From assembly GCF_000350225.1 (NCBI RefSeq), contig NW_005179046.1, forward strand, positions 230,945 through 294,944: a DNA stretch of 64,000 nt, written 5' to 3'. A model generated the notes under the pieces. The model ran no database searches. It was not told the DNA's origin and worked only from the letters and a program-made list of their open reading frames with translations. Both the position numbers and the translations under genes were made by a program. Shown piece by piece: positions 52,822 through 63,311 of this stretch (positions within the stretch are counted from its first letter, which is position 1; the number at the start of each line of letters is the position of its first letter). This stretch comes from Chondrus crispus (Eukaryota > Rhodophyta > Florideophyceae > Gigartinales > Gigartinaceae).

Positions 52822-53994
52822 ACTACTACACTGCGGAGGCAAAGTACTAGGAACAACAATACTTGTAGTATTCCGAAACATTAAAGTAATATCGTGTCAT
52901 GATATATGTAATGTTTTTGGACGATACGTTTTTGGGATACCAGAATAGTATTGTCCGGACAACAATACATCAGCATTCCAGGAATGATAATAAAACGTCC
53001 GTGTACGATGAAAACATCAGAATTCGGGTACCACTTGCATCAGCCGTGAACAATAGATATAATGTCATTGTAAACATTAAAACATCAGCAATGGACGTTA
53101 CTTATAATGTGTTATTGAAACACTATACGTAGCGTATGTGAACATTATAGGCACTGTCTGTGGAAACGATAAATGAATCATTTCAGCACACTATATATAA
53201 TAATATTAGATGGCACTAAATGCAACGTTCAGAAACGTTAAATATAATGTTCCTTGAAACACTTTAAACATTGTCCAACGACAATATAAAATATTCATTA
53301 ATTGTATTATTACTTATATCGTACAGAAACGTGAAATATAACGTTCGAATAAACACTGGTAATGTTGTCCAACGACAATATATATTAGTAATATTTTGAA
53401 TTATTACTTTCATCGTTCTGTGCACGTTACATGTAATATGTCGGAATAGCAATAAACGTATCGTTCGTGAACACTATAATCGTGGTTTTCAGAAGTAATA
53501 CTTATATTGGTTTTGGATGGTAGTTGATACTTGTTCTGAGACGACAATATAATGTTGCTGGACGACATTTGTAGTGTTTAGGAATTGGTAATGTAATGTT
53601 TTGGGGACTACATTTGCAATGGTTGTAAAGCACTAAATTAAATGTAAGGAATGATAACGGAATCGCTGCCTGACGACACTGTTGATGGATGTGAAAACAA
53701 GCGTTTCATAGGCCAGTACCTACATGTATTATCAATATTGATGCAGCTGCAACAGACACAACAGTTGTGTCTGTCGATGATCGTCTTCGTCATGCCTGAG
53801 GATGTTTTTCATCGACATGGCTGCGGATAGTCGTCTTCGTCCTGCACCATATGGCGGTTTTTGGGGGGTAGAGCCTGTTAGCTGTGCCCCTGAAATTCGC
53901 AGCACTTTCAGGTTGTTGACTTTTGCCGGCGGTTGGTCCCTCTGTTTCGTGGCACTAGGAGGATCATATCACGTGCGGGATAGTTGTGAAGTGT
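52822..53994. repeat. AT-rich degenerate repeat region
   Basis: No genes. Motifs such as TGTCCAACGACAATATA (53274 and 53361, 87 bp apart), ATATAATGTT and GAAACACT recur with drift, suggesting an old tandem array. Confidence 0.4.
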
Positions 53995-54187
53995 GATGGT
54001 AACTCACTGTGGATCGTGTCGCCTGCGGTGATGGTAACTCACTGTGGATCGTGTCGCCTGCGGTGATGGTAGCTCACTGTGGATCGTGTCGCCTGCGATG
54101 ATGGTAGCTCACTGTGGATCGTGTCGCCTGCGATGATGGTAGCTCACTGTGGATCGTGTCGTCTGCTGTGATGGAAGCTCAATGTTG
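53995..54187. repeat. 35-bp minisatellite, five copies plus a partial
   Basis: Unit begins GATGGTAACTCACTGTGGAT and is 35 bp long. Copies start at 53995, 54030, 54065, 54100 and 54135, with a degenerate partial at 54170. Each contains CACTGTGGATCGTGTCG. Confidence 0.93.
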
Positions 54188-54556
54188 ATAGCACATTGCC
54201 GATCTCATCCACTGGGAGGGTGGCGGCACTACGGCGTTGGTATCACGCTGCTCATGGATGTTTTGGGCTTAAGGTCAGCTCAAAGGATGAGTGCAACGTA
54301 CTTATAGGGATTCGTGAATACATTTGGAGCTCGAATGTATCCTCAAGCGCTATAAACGTGAGCCGGTTGTGACCTAAATTGGGTTCTTACGACGAAACGG
54401 ATGATGCTGCACCAATAAAACGTCATTTCCGTTTTGTCCATGGGATGAACACGTAAAGCACAGCACAGGTGTACAGCAACTCGGGTTGGAAGCCAATGAA
54501 CTGCAAAATATGTTTACAGAATTTCAGTCAGCCAATTAGCAGGTGTGATTCATGCA

Positions 54557-54610
54557 TGTAATCCAGGCTGATATCAGACTGTTGACAGTCTGATATCAGC
54601 CTGGATTACA
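54557..54610. repeat. Perfect palindrome upstream of the CACTA-like transposase
   Basis: 26-bp arms (54557-54582 and 54585-54610) around a 2-nt centre, with arm core AGGCTGATATCAGACTG. Imperfect symmetry extends outward (TTCATGCATG / CATTCATGAA). It lies 83 bp before the transposase start. Confidence 0.9.
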
Positions 54611-54692
54611 TTCACATTCATGAAATACGAGTCTGATATGAGGTGGCTCCAATTGCACTCTCATCCGATGTCTTCCTCGCTTCTAACAGCTA

Positions 54693-57600
54693 ATGAAGAA
54701 AAGAATTCGGAAGCGACGGAACATGTTCCAGCTCGGGAGTCGGGGAAGAAGGGGTCGCATTGCGTACGACGATCGGTGGGGAGAACATCATGAGGAGACA
54801 TTTCATCTGGCAGATACATCCGCTCCCTCAACACACAGTGCTGATGGAACGACACGAAACTGTACGGGTGCCGAGAAAGGTTGCGATGAAATCCGAGGAG
54901 CGGGTGCAGCGGAAACAAAAGAAGAAGAAATGGCAGAGGCGGAGGATAGAGATCATAAAGATGTATGTTTTGAGACTATAGAGGGGTTCAGAACCCCTAT
55001 GGTCCACGAAATGCAGTTCGCAGATGAAATTCCAGTCGCGGAGATGCATGAAACGAATGGGCAAGACATGGGTGGCATGGTAGATATGGTACTTGAACAT
55101 GTGAGGGGTACGACAAATGAACTGGTGGTCGGGCTCAGTGCACAGGACGAGGAAGATGAAATGCATCATGATATAGGACTGCAGTTGGATGTTGCGGAGA
55201 TCCGTCGTGGATGGAAGAAGCTTAGCGTGTGGCAAAATATAATGGCTGTTTTACTTGTGTCCGGGACCGTTCGGTACTCTAAGTCTGGTTATAACATCTT
55301 TCGGAGCTGTTTCAACCACCTTCTAAAGAAATACGAGCCGGGGGGGAAATTGTTTCCTGACTACTCTACGGTTTATCGGACTCTGTCCCCTTTGCTTAGA
55401 GAGTGGGGTTTTGTGATGAGCATGGAATGCGAGGCGATTTTAGATACTTCGAAATCGGGCTCCAGACAGACTCTTCAGTCACTGCAGGGAGTTGGGCCAG
55501 TTTCAAGCCGTTTCAAAGTCATATTGCCATCATCTTGGTCTTTGATGGACTTGGCGTGCCGCGAGACATGGAATGTACTGAAAGGCGCTGCGAAAGACTC
55601 CATCTCTCCTAGCTCGGGAGCTCTGTTCTCCACTATCCAAAGCGTTCCCATGGTTCGAAATAGAGATCTCATTCTGGACATCGCTCGTAACGTCCTTCCC
55701 AGCACCGGCGACGAAACCGCGCCCTCCTGCCCATTGCTCACTGCGTACAGGGGAGATGGAGGAGTGGTCACCTTGCACTTGCGGAAGGAACCGCCATTTC
55801 CGCATGAAGTATTGTGCACTCTGGATATGTGTAGCGGAGCAGATCCAAGATGTTTCAAATTGACGTTCAGGGTTGTCACAACCTCTCTCGTAGTGTCATG
55901 GAGAGACGGACCACCCCTGACCGAAGCGTCGAGGTCGGAGTTACGTTACGGAACATGGAAGGGATTTCGGCGGCCAACAACGGACCTGTGGCGCGCTGGT
56001 GACATTAGCACAGTTCTACATATCAGTGCTGAGCTGGATTATGTCATGGTACTAATTCAGCATCACAACAGATCAACACAGGGAGGGCAGCAAATTGAGC
56101 TTGTGTGCATACCCTTCGCTTGCGAGGTTGGAGACGATGGAGCTGATCATCCTTTACGCATCTCATTTCATACAGCTTCGAAGGTTTCCGTGGTGGACGT
56201 CATGGTGGCCGGCAACCAGCCATCTCTTTCATTTCAACACTCCCGACCCCCAATTTCACCGTCATATGGTAAGCTTAAAGACGGAAGGAAATACTTTGTT
56301 GACCATATCCTACTATATTCAGATGGATTTTCCCCGTTCCGATTTAAAGCGGGTTCAGCGGGGGGTGTCTATTGTCTCTCCCTAAACTATCCTCCGGAAT
56401 GTAGAAGTAGTAGAGAGCGAGTACGTATTCTTGCCCTGACTGAACCTGGAGTGTCAACGAAGGAAGGTCTGAAGCAAGTAGTAGCAGACCTCGTCAAATC
56501 ATCAACAGAGAGTATACCTGCCAGAAGTGCCGATGGGGAGGATTTGCTGCTGTTTACCGATGTGGTTGGTTTCGTGAGCGACTACCACGAGGTTGGGCAT
56601 GTCCTGGATGTGGTGGGAGTGAATGGCACAGCACCATGCAACCTCTGCTCGTTCATGCGATTTAAAGGGCCTAAAGGACTCGCATCGCGATATGCATACA
56701 CCACGGATATTCACAGCGCAGACGCATGTTTCGCGAGAAATGCAGAAAGAACGAAGGCCTTACGAGCCTCTGGTATCTCGGATGTAGAGCTGAACGCATT
56801 GGGCCTGAACGGAAATGACGATGCAGCAAGGAAAGCAAGTCCTTTTGTTTCTTTTTCTCAGGATTTGAAGAACGCGTTGAAAAAAACCACGATACCGCTG
56901 ACCGAACACAACGTCCCAGTCGCAAACCCTAGGTTTGACCCGTATCGCTCAATGCTTGTTGCCCCCGACCATCTCCTGGCTGGTAACGCAATTAATATTT
57001 TAACCCTTGCCTTTAAGTCCCTTCCTACCGCGACTAGAAGAAAGCAGGTAGACGGGTTAATCTGTTCCTCGTTGCGAACAAACCGCCTGGTAACTGATAA
57101 GAGTATTGTCGGCACATCTCTCGACGACCTTCGGCCTGCAGAAGTCCCAATTAAGAATCATTTCGAGTTAGATGCTCCTGTATTCAAAGAGATTGTTGAT
57201 AACCTATAGCTCCGTTGCATATATGCAACGATGTATATATGTCAAGCACTGTGTTCAATTGTACAGAACCTCAGTTTGTTTAGCAAACTTGTCAGCAAGA
57301 CATACTGGTATCCTAAGCTGCATGTGGATGGATTGGAGCAGGTGAAAAGGTACAATCGTGAAGATGGCACGGCGCATATGGCAGACTTGGAACGCCATTG
57401 CAAGATGTACATACGAAACTGCAATGACCTTTGTCGAAGCAGTACTATGGCGGGGAAAGAGCTGGACAAGCCGAATATCCATCGGCTTCTAGAGCTTTAT
57501 ATGCATTCTATCCCTGCAATGGGTCACGTGCAGCACTTCGCCGAACTTGTTTTCGAATGCGCTCACCAGCCCCTTAAGCAGGCCATGGCAGATTCCAACG

Positions 57601-58484
57601 GTCATGACGCCCATATACAGGGAATGGATCACATTATTAATAACGATTGGAAAAAACGGCTTTCATCTGCTCTTTATTCTGTAGACGGCAGTTGTGAAAT
57701 GGAAGGCAAGGCAATCTCTTCAGTGGTCAATCTCATTTGCGGACGAAGAAGAGACGTACATAACTATGTAACGAAAACGAACGGTGAGGCAGAGAAGGCT
57801 TTGAGTATTATTAGAAATGGGTTGTTGAAGCACGTACTCGGAGCTCCATCTACTACTATTAACAACAACCCGAGAAGGGCGGAATGGGTCCTAAGTGAAC
57901 GTACGGTAGATGCTGAAGGTTCATTCCATGCGACTATGACTTGTATTGCTGCCGACTTCATTGTAGAAGCGGGTCCCAATGACCCCAAATTCTTCGAAAA
58001 GGCATGTCGAATGAAAAAATCCCTGTACGGGTTTGGAGTTGTTACATCGCATTCAAGACCGCACGACATGCTCTCGAAAGGCTCTGCAGTTCAAGCACTC
58101 GTGTTCGATGACGAACCGCAAATTGTACCTACACCTGCGGAAGATGAAAGAATTGCTTACATTGATGAGCTGCACGTAGCTTACTTTGCAATCGAAACAT
58201 TTATGAAAATGCAGGATGCATATCAAGAGACACCTTTCGCTGTTGTCAAGAAATGCCAGTTCACTTCCGGATTTATTTATGTTGACGTCCACAAGCCATT
58301 TCAATTCTTGAAGCTCACGGACTCTGTCAGAAGAGTTGGACTAGTTCACGCCTGTCACAGTGACCGTACCACACAATGTCTTAAACCCGAAGAGAATAAT
58401 TTGAGTTGCACTGCCTCGATCATGGAGGGAAATATTTTCTACTGCTTATCCAGGCACGACGGTTACCCTCCTCGAATGGCTTAG
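54693..58484 (+). pseudogene. CACTA/Plavaka-like transposase with a single in-frame UAG
   Basis: Residues 1-838 (54693-57209), a TAG, then seven codons and a further 417 residues in the same frame (57231-58484), about 1263 codons in all. N-terminus basic then acidic; helical region WQNIMAVLLVSGTVRYSK. The Tnp2-like core has YSDGFSPFRFKAGSAGG (Asp about 545), SLNYPPECRSSRERVRILAL, then DVVGFVSDYHEVGHVLDVVG with TAPCNLC. The second part has RLLELYMHSIPAMGHV and ELVFECAHQPLKQ, as in Plavaka-type elements. It would cut and paste a CACTA-superfamily transposon. Everything else is open, so the stop is either a recent mutation, readthrough or an unseen intron. No terminal repeats identified. Confidence 0.72.
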
Positions 58485-58502
58485 TTCTCCGCATGTGTTC
58501 CC

Positions 58503-58905
58503 TGACTTATCGCTGCGTTGAAAATCGGAGCGGCCGTAGTTCCGGATGAGCAAGGAGTCGCCAGTGATGACCATCGCGAGATTGCAAAGCGACTAGTCGA
58601 AGCGCAGGCGCTTGAGAGACTGGAGAGCGTTGTCGAAGAGGAAGAAGCAGAACCGGCGGACAACGCTAATCCCCAATTACCCGAAGGCAATGAAGTCGCC
58701 CGGAGATTGGGGGGTGGAACAGAATAAAAAGCTGCTCGGAACAGAAGAAAAAAAGCGGAGAAGGAAGCAGAGTCGCAGCTCCGTGTTGAGGCGGAGCAGG
58801 CCAGCATCGCTACATGCGCACCGAAGATGCGTACAACGCACACACCAGTAATTCGCACAACCACGCTTGCACGCGGCAGCCCGACTTCCTTAACACCGAG
58901 CTCGG
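58503..58905 (+). pseudogene. Possible N-terminal fragment of an OTUD6-like deubiquitinase
   Basis: One frame from about 58515 reads VASDDHREIAKRLVEAQALE, EEEEAEPADNANPQLPEG, RRLGGGTE, a TAA, then KAARNRRKKAEKEAESQLRV and EAEQAS. The last part resembles the basic helix that precedes the OTU domain in OTUD6 proteins (SKAQKRREKKA-type). The catalytic OTU domain is absent. Weak assignment based on a short charged helix. Confidence 0.33.
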
Positions 58906-59549
58906 TGTAGCTCTTCAGCGCGACGAGCCGCAAGCGATAGGGAGCTTTCCAAGGAGCCACTTGTGATCATTCGCGCGGCGCACGGCCCGTGCGACGTGCG
59001 GCACGGGCAGATGACGAGGGCCCAATTAAAAATAGATGAATGAAGTCATTGTAGAGACAGCCAATTAAAACACGTAGCACACATAAGTTCCACTCTCCGA
59101 TGTCGTTCGACATTTCCGATCTCCCGACACAATATCGCACTACCGCTCGTAACCTGCACCCATCTGCAACATTATCTGGCCTCCATGACTCCCACTCACT
59201 GCGCCTCCCACGGCTGAATTCTACATCTGAGCGGGAGAGGAAATCCTCTCGATCGTTTCATGCAGGATGGCGACCAACAAACTCTACACAGGCTCGCTCA
59301 CGGCTCGGAGCTTGGCAGCAATTACTCACCATGTATCGAATGTGTTTTCTTCTTCTCGGTTTCTTCACGCTATACTACTTCATATTTGCCAAACATCACT
59401 ACCACGACAGCGAGATGCGTGCTATTCACGCCGATGTCGAAAAGCTTCTCCGTGAAACCAGCAATTCCATCCTCAGTGATAACCTCGTAGAAGCGGTACT
59501 TCCTGACAGGTTTAACGAGACACTCAATCATAATCTCAGTACGCACAGA
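58906..59549. other. No supported gene
   Basis: A plus-strand ORF (59100-59618) is open, but its 3' part is antisense to the ARP5-like pseudogene and its 5' part is Ser/Arg/His-rich without motifs. Nothing else seen. Confidence 0.4.
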
Positions 59550-60700
59550 TTTCAAACTAACACGCTCTTCTCCAGAGTTGTCTTCAGAATCCGTCCCATC
59601 GTTTCCAACCTTCATTGATCTGTACACATCCCAGTCCGCATCGTCCACCCCAAACGTGTCCTCCTCCACATTTTTCTTCCCACGCCCTCTCCCTCGTCCC
59701 CTCCCCTGGCCCCTCCTTCTTCCCTTCCCACTTCCTCTCTCGCGCCCCTTTGAGTTCCCTCGCCCTGGGTCTTCGTCGAAACCTGCATTGCTTCCTGCTT
59801 GTTGTGCCAACAACCTCATTCGTTCCCTTGCAGCCTGCCACCGCCGATCCCACCTCGCTTCGCGCGCGGCGTCCTTTCGATTTAAACGCTCAGCTAGCTC
59901 ATCTCGCTCCGTTCGCAGTTCGGTCAGATACTCTTGTGGCCTCTCCATGCCCATCTTCTCTATATCCTCAGCCTTCCTTTACGCTTCCGCCTTCGCCGCG
60001 AGCTTGACCCTTTCCCCCGTAACCGTGCTTCCGTAGCCCCGCAAAGCGCGCGCTCGTGCCGCTTTTGCTTGAGTTACGGCGCGCTCAGCTCTGACATCGA
60101 CAGAAGCTCGTCTGCTCGTACGCGCTTCCACCACGCCACCTCCGCTGCCCTTGCCTTTCCCGCGCTCAATTTGGCACGTTCGTCATCCACGAGCAGCTGC
60201 CGCTTGTCGATCTCTTGGTTCAGCGCTGTCGACGATTCCCACTGTCCGACGCACATGGAAATGTAGTACTTGTCCTCATCTATATCCCTCATATCTTCAA
60301 TACACAACCTCCTCCAGTGTATACGATGTATCCACTGGCTCTGCCTCTGTCCCCGACACATCCTTATACCTTCCGCCGGCTCTTGACATCTTCCACCGTG
60401 TCCACCGGCTCTGCCTCTGTCCCCGACACATCCTTATCCCTTCCGCCGGCTCTTGAATTCTTTTTATCCTGCATTAACTTCTTCAACCTCCTCCCATTAT
60501 CAATTCTCGCCTGCTCCTCCGCGCTCGTCGCCGGCTCATCACTGGCCTCCCCAGTTTCCACCTTGACTGTCTTTGACACTTCGTCAAAGTTATCTGGTTC
60601 CTCTCTAATTTTCTTCCACTCGGCATCATAGCATGGCGCATGCGGGCGACATACGGTGGGGTTTGTAAGATTGGCATGGAGGAGCCTGAGAAGGCGGCCA
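59550..60700 (-). pseudogene. ARP5: Actin-related protein 5 (INO80 complex subunit) pseudogene fragment
   Basis: Minus-strand pieces match the insertion region of ARP5 in order. 60364-60579 has SAEEQARIDNGRRLKKLMQD. 60074-60300 has EDKYYISMCVGQWESS and a charged helix. 59550-59954 has MERPQEYLTELRTERDELAE, RRWQAARERMRLLAQQ, an Arg/Gly tract and EEDTFGVDDADWDVYRSM, the hallmark segment before the final actin-fold lobe. ARP5 helps INO80 slide nucleosomes. The actin-fold ends are missing. A 70-bp tandem duplication breaks the frame near 60360-60460, and a stop lies near 59988. GC-rich, so probably host-derived. Confidence 0.75.
60321..60460. repeat. 70-bp tandem duplication in the ARP5 pseudogene
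   Basis: CTCTGCCTCTGTCCCCGACA followed by TCCTTAT(A/C)CCTTCCGCCGGC recurs with a 70-bp period (TCCTTAT at 60361 and 60431). Not a multiple of three, hence frame-breaking. Confidence 0.85.
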
Positions 60701-61103
60701 CAATGTGGACGACCCGAGATCGAAGATGAAGTCTTGCGAGTTGAGATGAGAGGGCGGGGCGCGGGGCGCGGGGCGCGGGGCGCGGTAGGCAGAGGGGACG
60801 GTGAAGGGGGGTGGAGGAGGGTCGATCAGATACACATCAGGGGGTGGGCGGATGACCTCTTTTTGCTCGACCATGGCGGGGGATGTGCGTGGTATTTGGG
60901 GTAAGTCGGCAGGGTTGCGCACCACTTCGGAATCTGGTTGCCGAGAGAAAGGACGGGACGAAGCCCCGTTTGTCCTTTGGTGACTTCGGGAAACAAAACT
61001 TGGGGGTCTTGCCTGCCACGTGTAAAAAAAGACGAGCGTGCTTTTTCATGACGAATTCATAGTGACAGGAAGCCTTTCCCAAGGCTCAGACTACTGTACC
61101 GAA
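60701..61103. other. GC-rich low-complexity DNA
   Basis: Contains GGGGCGC repeats at 60755-60785 and no supported gene; probably the upstream region of the next ORF. Confidence 0.4.
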
Positions 61104-62492
61104 ATGCAGTCTCTGGTACCTGGGATACTAATTGAGGTCCTCTGGGACATCGAATTAACCAAAGGGGAAGGACGAAGGCGAGGTGAGAGAACGCTTGCAT
61201 CCGTCTGGTGGCGGGCAGAGTTAGTAACTAAGGAAGTGGTCGAGGGAAGAGTGAAAGGGAAACTGAAATACGTGGCAAGGGAGGGGTTCGATGAACAACA
61301 AGCGATGGTGTGGATTCTTCCTGATTATATTCGCTTGGTGGAAGATGACGCCACTCAGTTGCGGTGGCGTTATTATGAGTGCTCAGGACAGGTGAGCTAT
61401 GAAACAGACGGAGAAAATTTTATTCGCCAGAGCGAAAATGGAGTTGGTGATGGGGAGGCGGTACAAAATTTGCGAATGTATAGCGTGGAGGGGAAAGTGG
61501 CTACGCTTTTATCTCGAGTTGAAGAAATCGAGCGTATGGTTGTTGGCCAGTTTCAATTCTTTTCTCGGATCGGGTCTGGATCAACGGCAGAACGGCAACG
61601 TGCACGTCTCCTAAATACTTTGAGACAGAAAACATTGGTACTCATCCAGAAGCCGGTACCAAACTTCAAACCGCGACAAGGGGATACGGAGCAGGACACA
61701 CACTACGAAGAGAGCTCTACCGGAAGCATTCGTTCAGTGGTAGACTGCACCTTGGAAGAGTATGAGAACTTGGCCCGCGCTGTTCATTCGTTGTCCGATT
61801 CTGCCCAGTTCAAGCCCTCGTTCCAGGAAACCCAGTCTCTCGCAGCGTGCACCGAGCTCGCAGAGATAATTTTCCCATCATGCAAAGATTTGTGCACAGT
61901 TATTGGCATAAACTCTGTCGCGGACATGAGAAATATTGTGCGACGGAGGAAAGGAGGAGGAAAAGCAGGAACCGTGCATGAAGCAATTCGCATTATGGGG
62001 CTGTATGTCGCAGATGAGACCGATGAGAATTCGGCGGCGGCACTGCTGGTGGGAACATGTATGCCATACGTTCGTCGCAAGGAGACGGTCGATGCCCTTG
62101 TCCGAAAGAGCCGAGATTTCGATTTTCGAAGTATGTCGTACACTCACCCTCTCTCATGTTCATCACTTCAAGCAGTTGACCTTGTAAGCAAGGTTTTCGC
62201 GGCAAGGCTTTCAGCCACACCGGGCGAGGTGTCGGAGGACGAGGCTGTAAAGACTGTTTTCTCGGAGTTGAAAACGTTCTCTTTCCGGTGGCGTCCGATG
62301 GTTCCCCCGAACAGTCGATTCTGGAGTACAGGTACATCCGTTTCTGAACACGTTTGCGGGTCTCTCGAAGTTGAGCTCCCCTACTTCATTATTAGAGGCT
62401 TTCAGGCCGTGTCCGAAGTCAGCTATTTGGTTACAGATGAGTACTTGACGCACGTATTTTGTACAAAGGGTCAACCACACATGAGCACCTAG
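61104..62492 (+). CDS. Intact hypothetical protein, possible Tudor/Agenet-like N-terminus
   Basis: Start chosen at the first good Met (MQSLVPGILIEVLWDIEL, 61104), giving 462 residues. The frame is open further upstream without Met. The N-terminal 80 residues (GILIEVLWDIEL, ASVWWRAELVTKEV, ILPDYIRLVE) have the alternating strand pattern and W/Y content of Tudor- or Agenet-like barrels that read modified histones or RNA. This is an impression, not a firm match. A short helix follows (VEGKVATLLSRVEEIERMV), then an alpha/beta C-terminal region (LAEIIFPSCKDLCTVIGINS ... EYLTHVFC). No known catalytic motif. It lies between gene fragments but is itself unbroken. Confidence 0.5.
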   Translation: MQSLVPGILIEVLWDIELTKGEGRRRGERTLASVWWRAELVTKEVVEGRVKGKLKYVAREGFDEQQAMVWILPDYIRLVEDDATQLRWRYYECSGQVSYETDGENFIRQSENGVGDGEAVQNLRMYSVEGKVATLLSRVEEIERMVVGQFQFFSRIGSGSTAERQRARLLNTLRQKTLVLIQKPVPNFKPRQGDTEQDTHYEESSTGSIRSVVDCTLEEYENLARAVHSLSDSAQFKPSFQETQSLAACTELAEIIFPSCKDLCTVIGINSVADMRNIVRRRKGGGKAGTVHEAIRIMGLYVADETDENSAAALLVGTCMPYVRRKETVDALVRKSRDFDFRSMSYTHPLSCSSLQAVDLVSKVFAARLSATPGEVSEDEAVKTVFSELKTFSFRWRPMVPPNSRFWSTGTSVSEHVCGSLEVELPYFIIRGFQAVSEVSYLVTDEYLTHVFCTKGQPHMST

Positions 62493-62536
62493 TCACGTAT
62501 GGCGCTATATCTAATCCGCGCCTCACAAAGCGCACC

Positions 62537-62722
62537 TAGGTGGCGCCCTTTCTGAGGTGCGGCTTAGATATTGGCCTGGAGATTCAGAAGGTCACCGGGA
62601 AGAAGCTCGTCGACTTTGAGCCGGCGCTCGAACGGAACCAGGAGCTGGAACAGCTGAGAGAGGAGGTCGAAGAGTTTGCGTCCAAGTTTAGTATGCCGGG
62701 CGTTGATCCCGAGGCCGCGTAG
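62537..62722 (+). pseudogene. Serine hydroxymethyltransferase C-terminal fragment
   Basis: VAPFLRCGLDIGLEIQKVTG, KKLVDFEPALERNQELEQLR and EEVEEFASKFSMPGVDPEAA match the last about 60 residues of SHMT (FLxRGLxIALEIQ ... FxxxFPMPG). SHMT interconverts serine and glycine with tetrahydrofolate. The PLP domain is absent upstream. An AG at 62535-62536 directly before GTGGCG could be a splice acceptor, but 60 kb of surrounding DNA shows no other SHMT sequence, so it is more likely a detached fragment. GC-rich like host genes. Confidence 0.68.
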
Positions 62723-63308
62723 AGCGGGGGTGGTGTGCGGTTTTTAAAGTTGCCACTCGTTGCTCGCCCTGGCTCGAGTTGGATTCAGTTTTGGTGGTAA
62801 ATGTGTGAATTTGCTCCGCGGCTATTGAGTTTAAGCTGTTTTTCGTCGTGGCTAGTACTGCACGGTAGGGGGTTTGTACCAACAAGCCAATGTTTGATTC
62901 TGAGCGGGAGGTCGCGCAGGTGTGTAGGGACGAGTTCGTTGGTCTCTCTACAAACTTGGGTGGAGGCGAGACTCTTGTAGTAACGTAGACTTAGTACGAG
63001 GCCACACTCAAAACATGCAACCTGAGGGTTGGAATCGCCTCGAGCCCGCTGTCGAAATGAAACGATTTATTTAGAGACGCCTCGGTGTCCCAAGTACTAA
63101 GCCCATTTGGACTATTACTGTTGTGGCAAGGGAGTACGTCTACATGCTACAATGCAATCACTGTGAACACGCTGTCATTGGTTTTCAAAGCCAAAGAGTG
63201 GTTGCTGGGCACTAAGAATTTTATTATTATGATTGATCACATGGCAGTGGAGATACTGTATCACGTAAGATAAGTTGCCTCGCACGACAGCACAAACAAA
63301 GTTATGGA
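62723..63308. other. Intergenic with a possible RNase H scrap
   Basis: No intact gene. At about 63152-63270 one frame reads TVNTLSLVFKAKEWLLGTKN then FIIMIDHMAVEILYHVR, faintly like retroelement RNase H (xALxLVxAxKEW...TDHxALxYL). Too short to be certain. Confidence 0.3.
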
Positions 63309-63311
63309 TGA

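Noticed and set aside
59100..59618. 172-codon plus-strand ORF with a hydrophobic segment
   Set aside because: Its 3' third is antisense to the ARP5-like match and its 5' part has no motif; probably chance.
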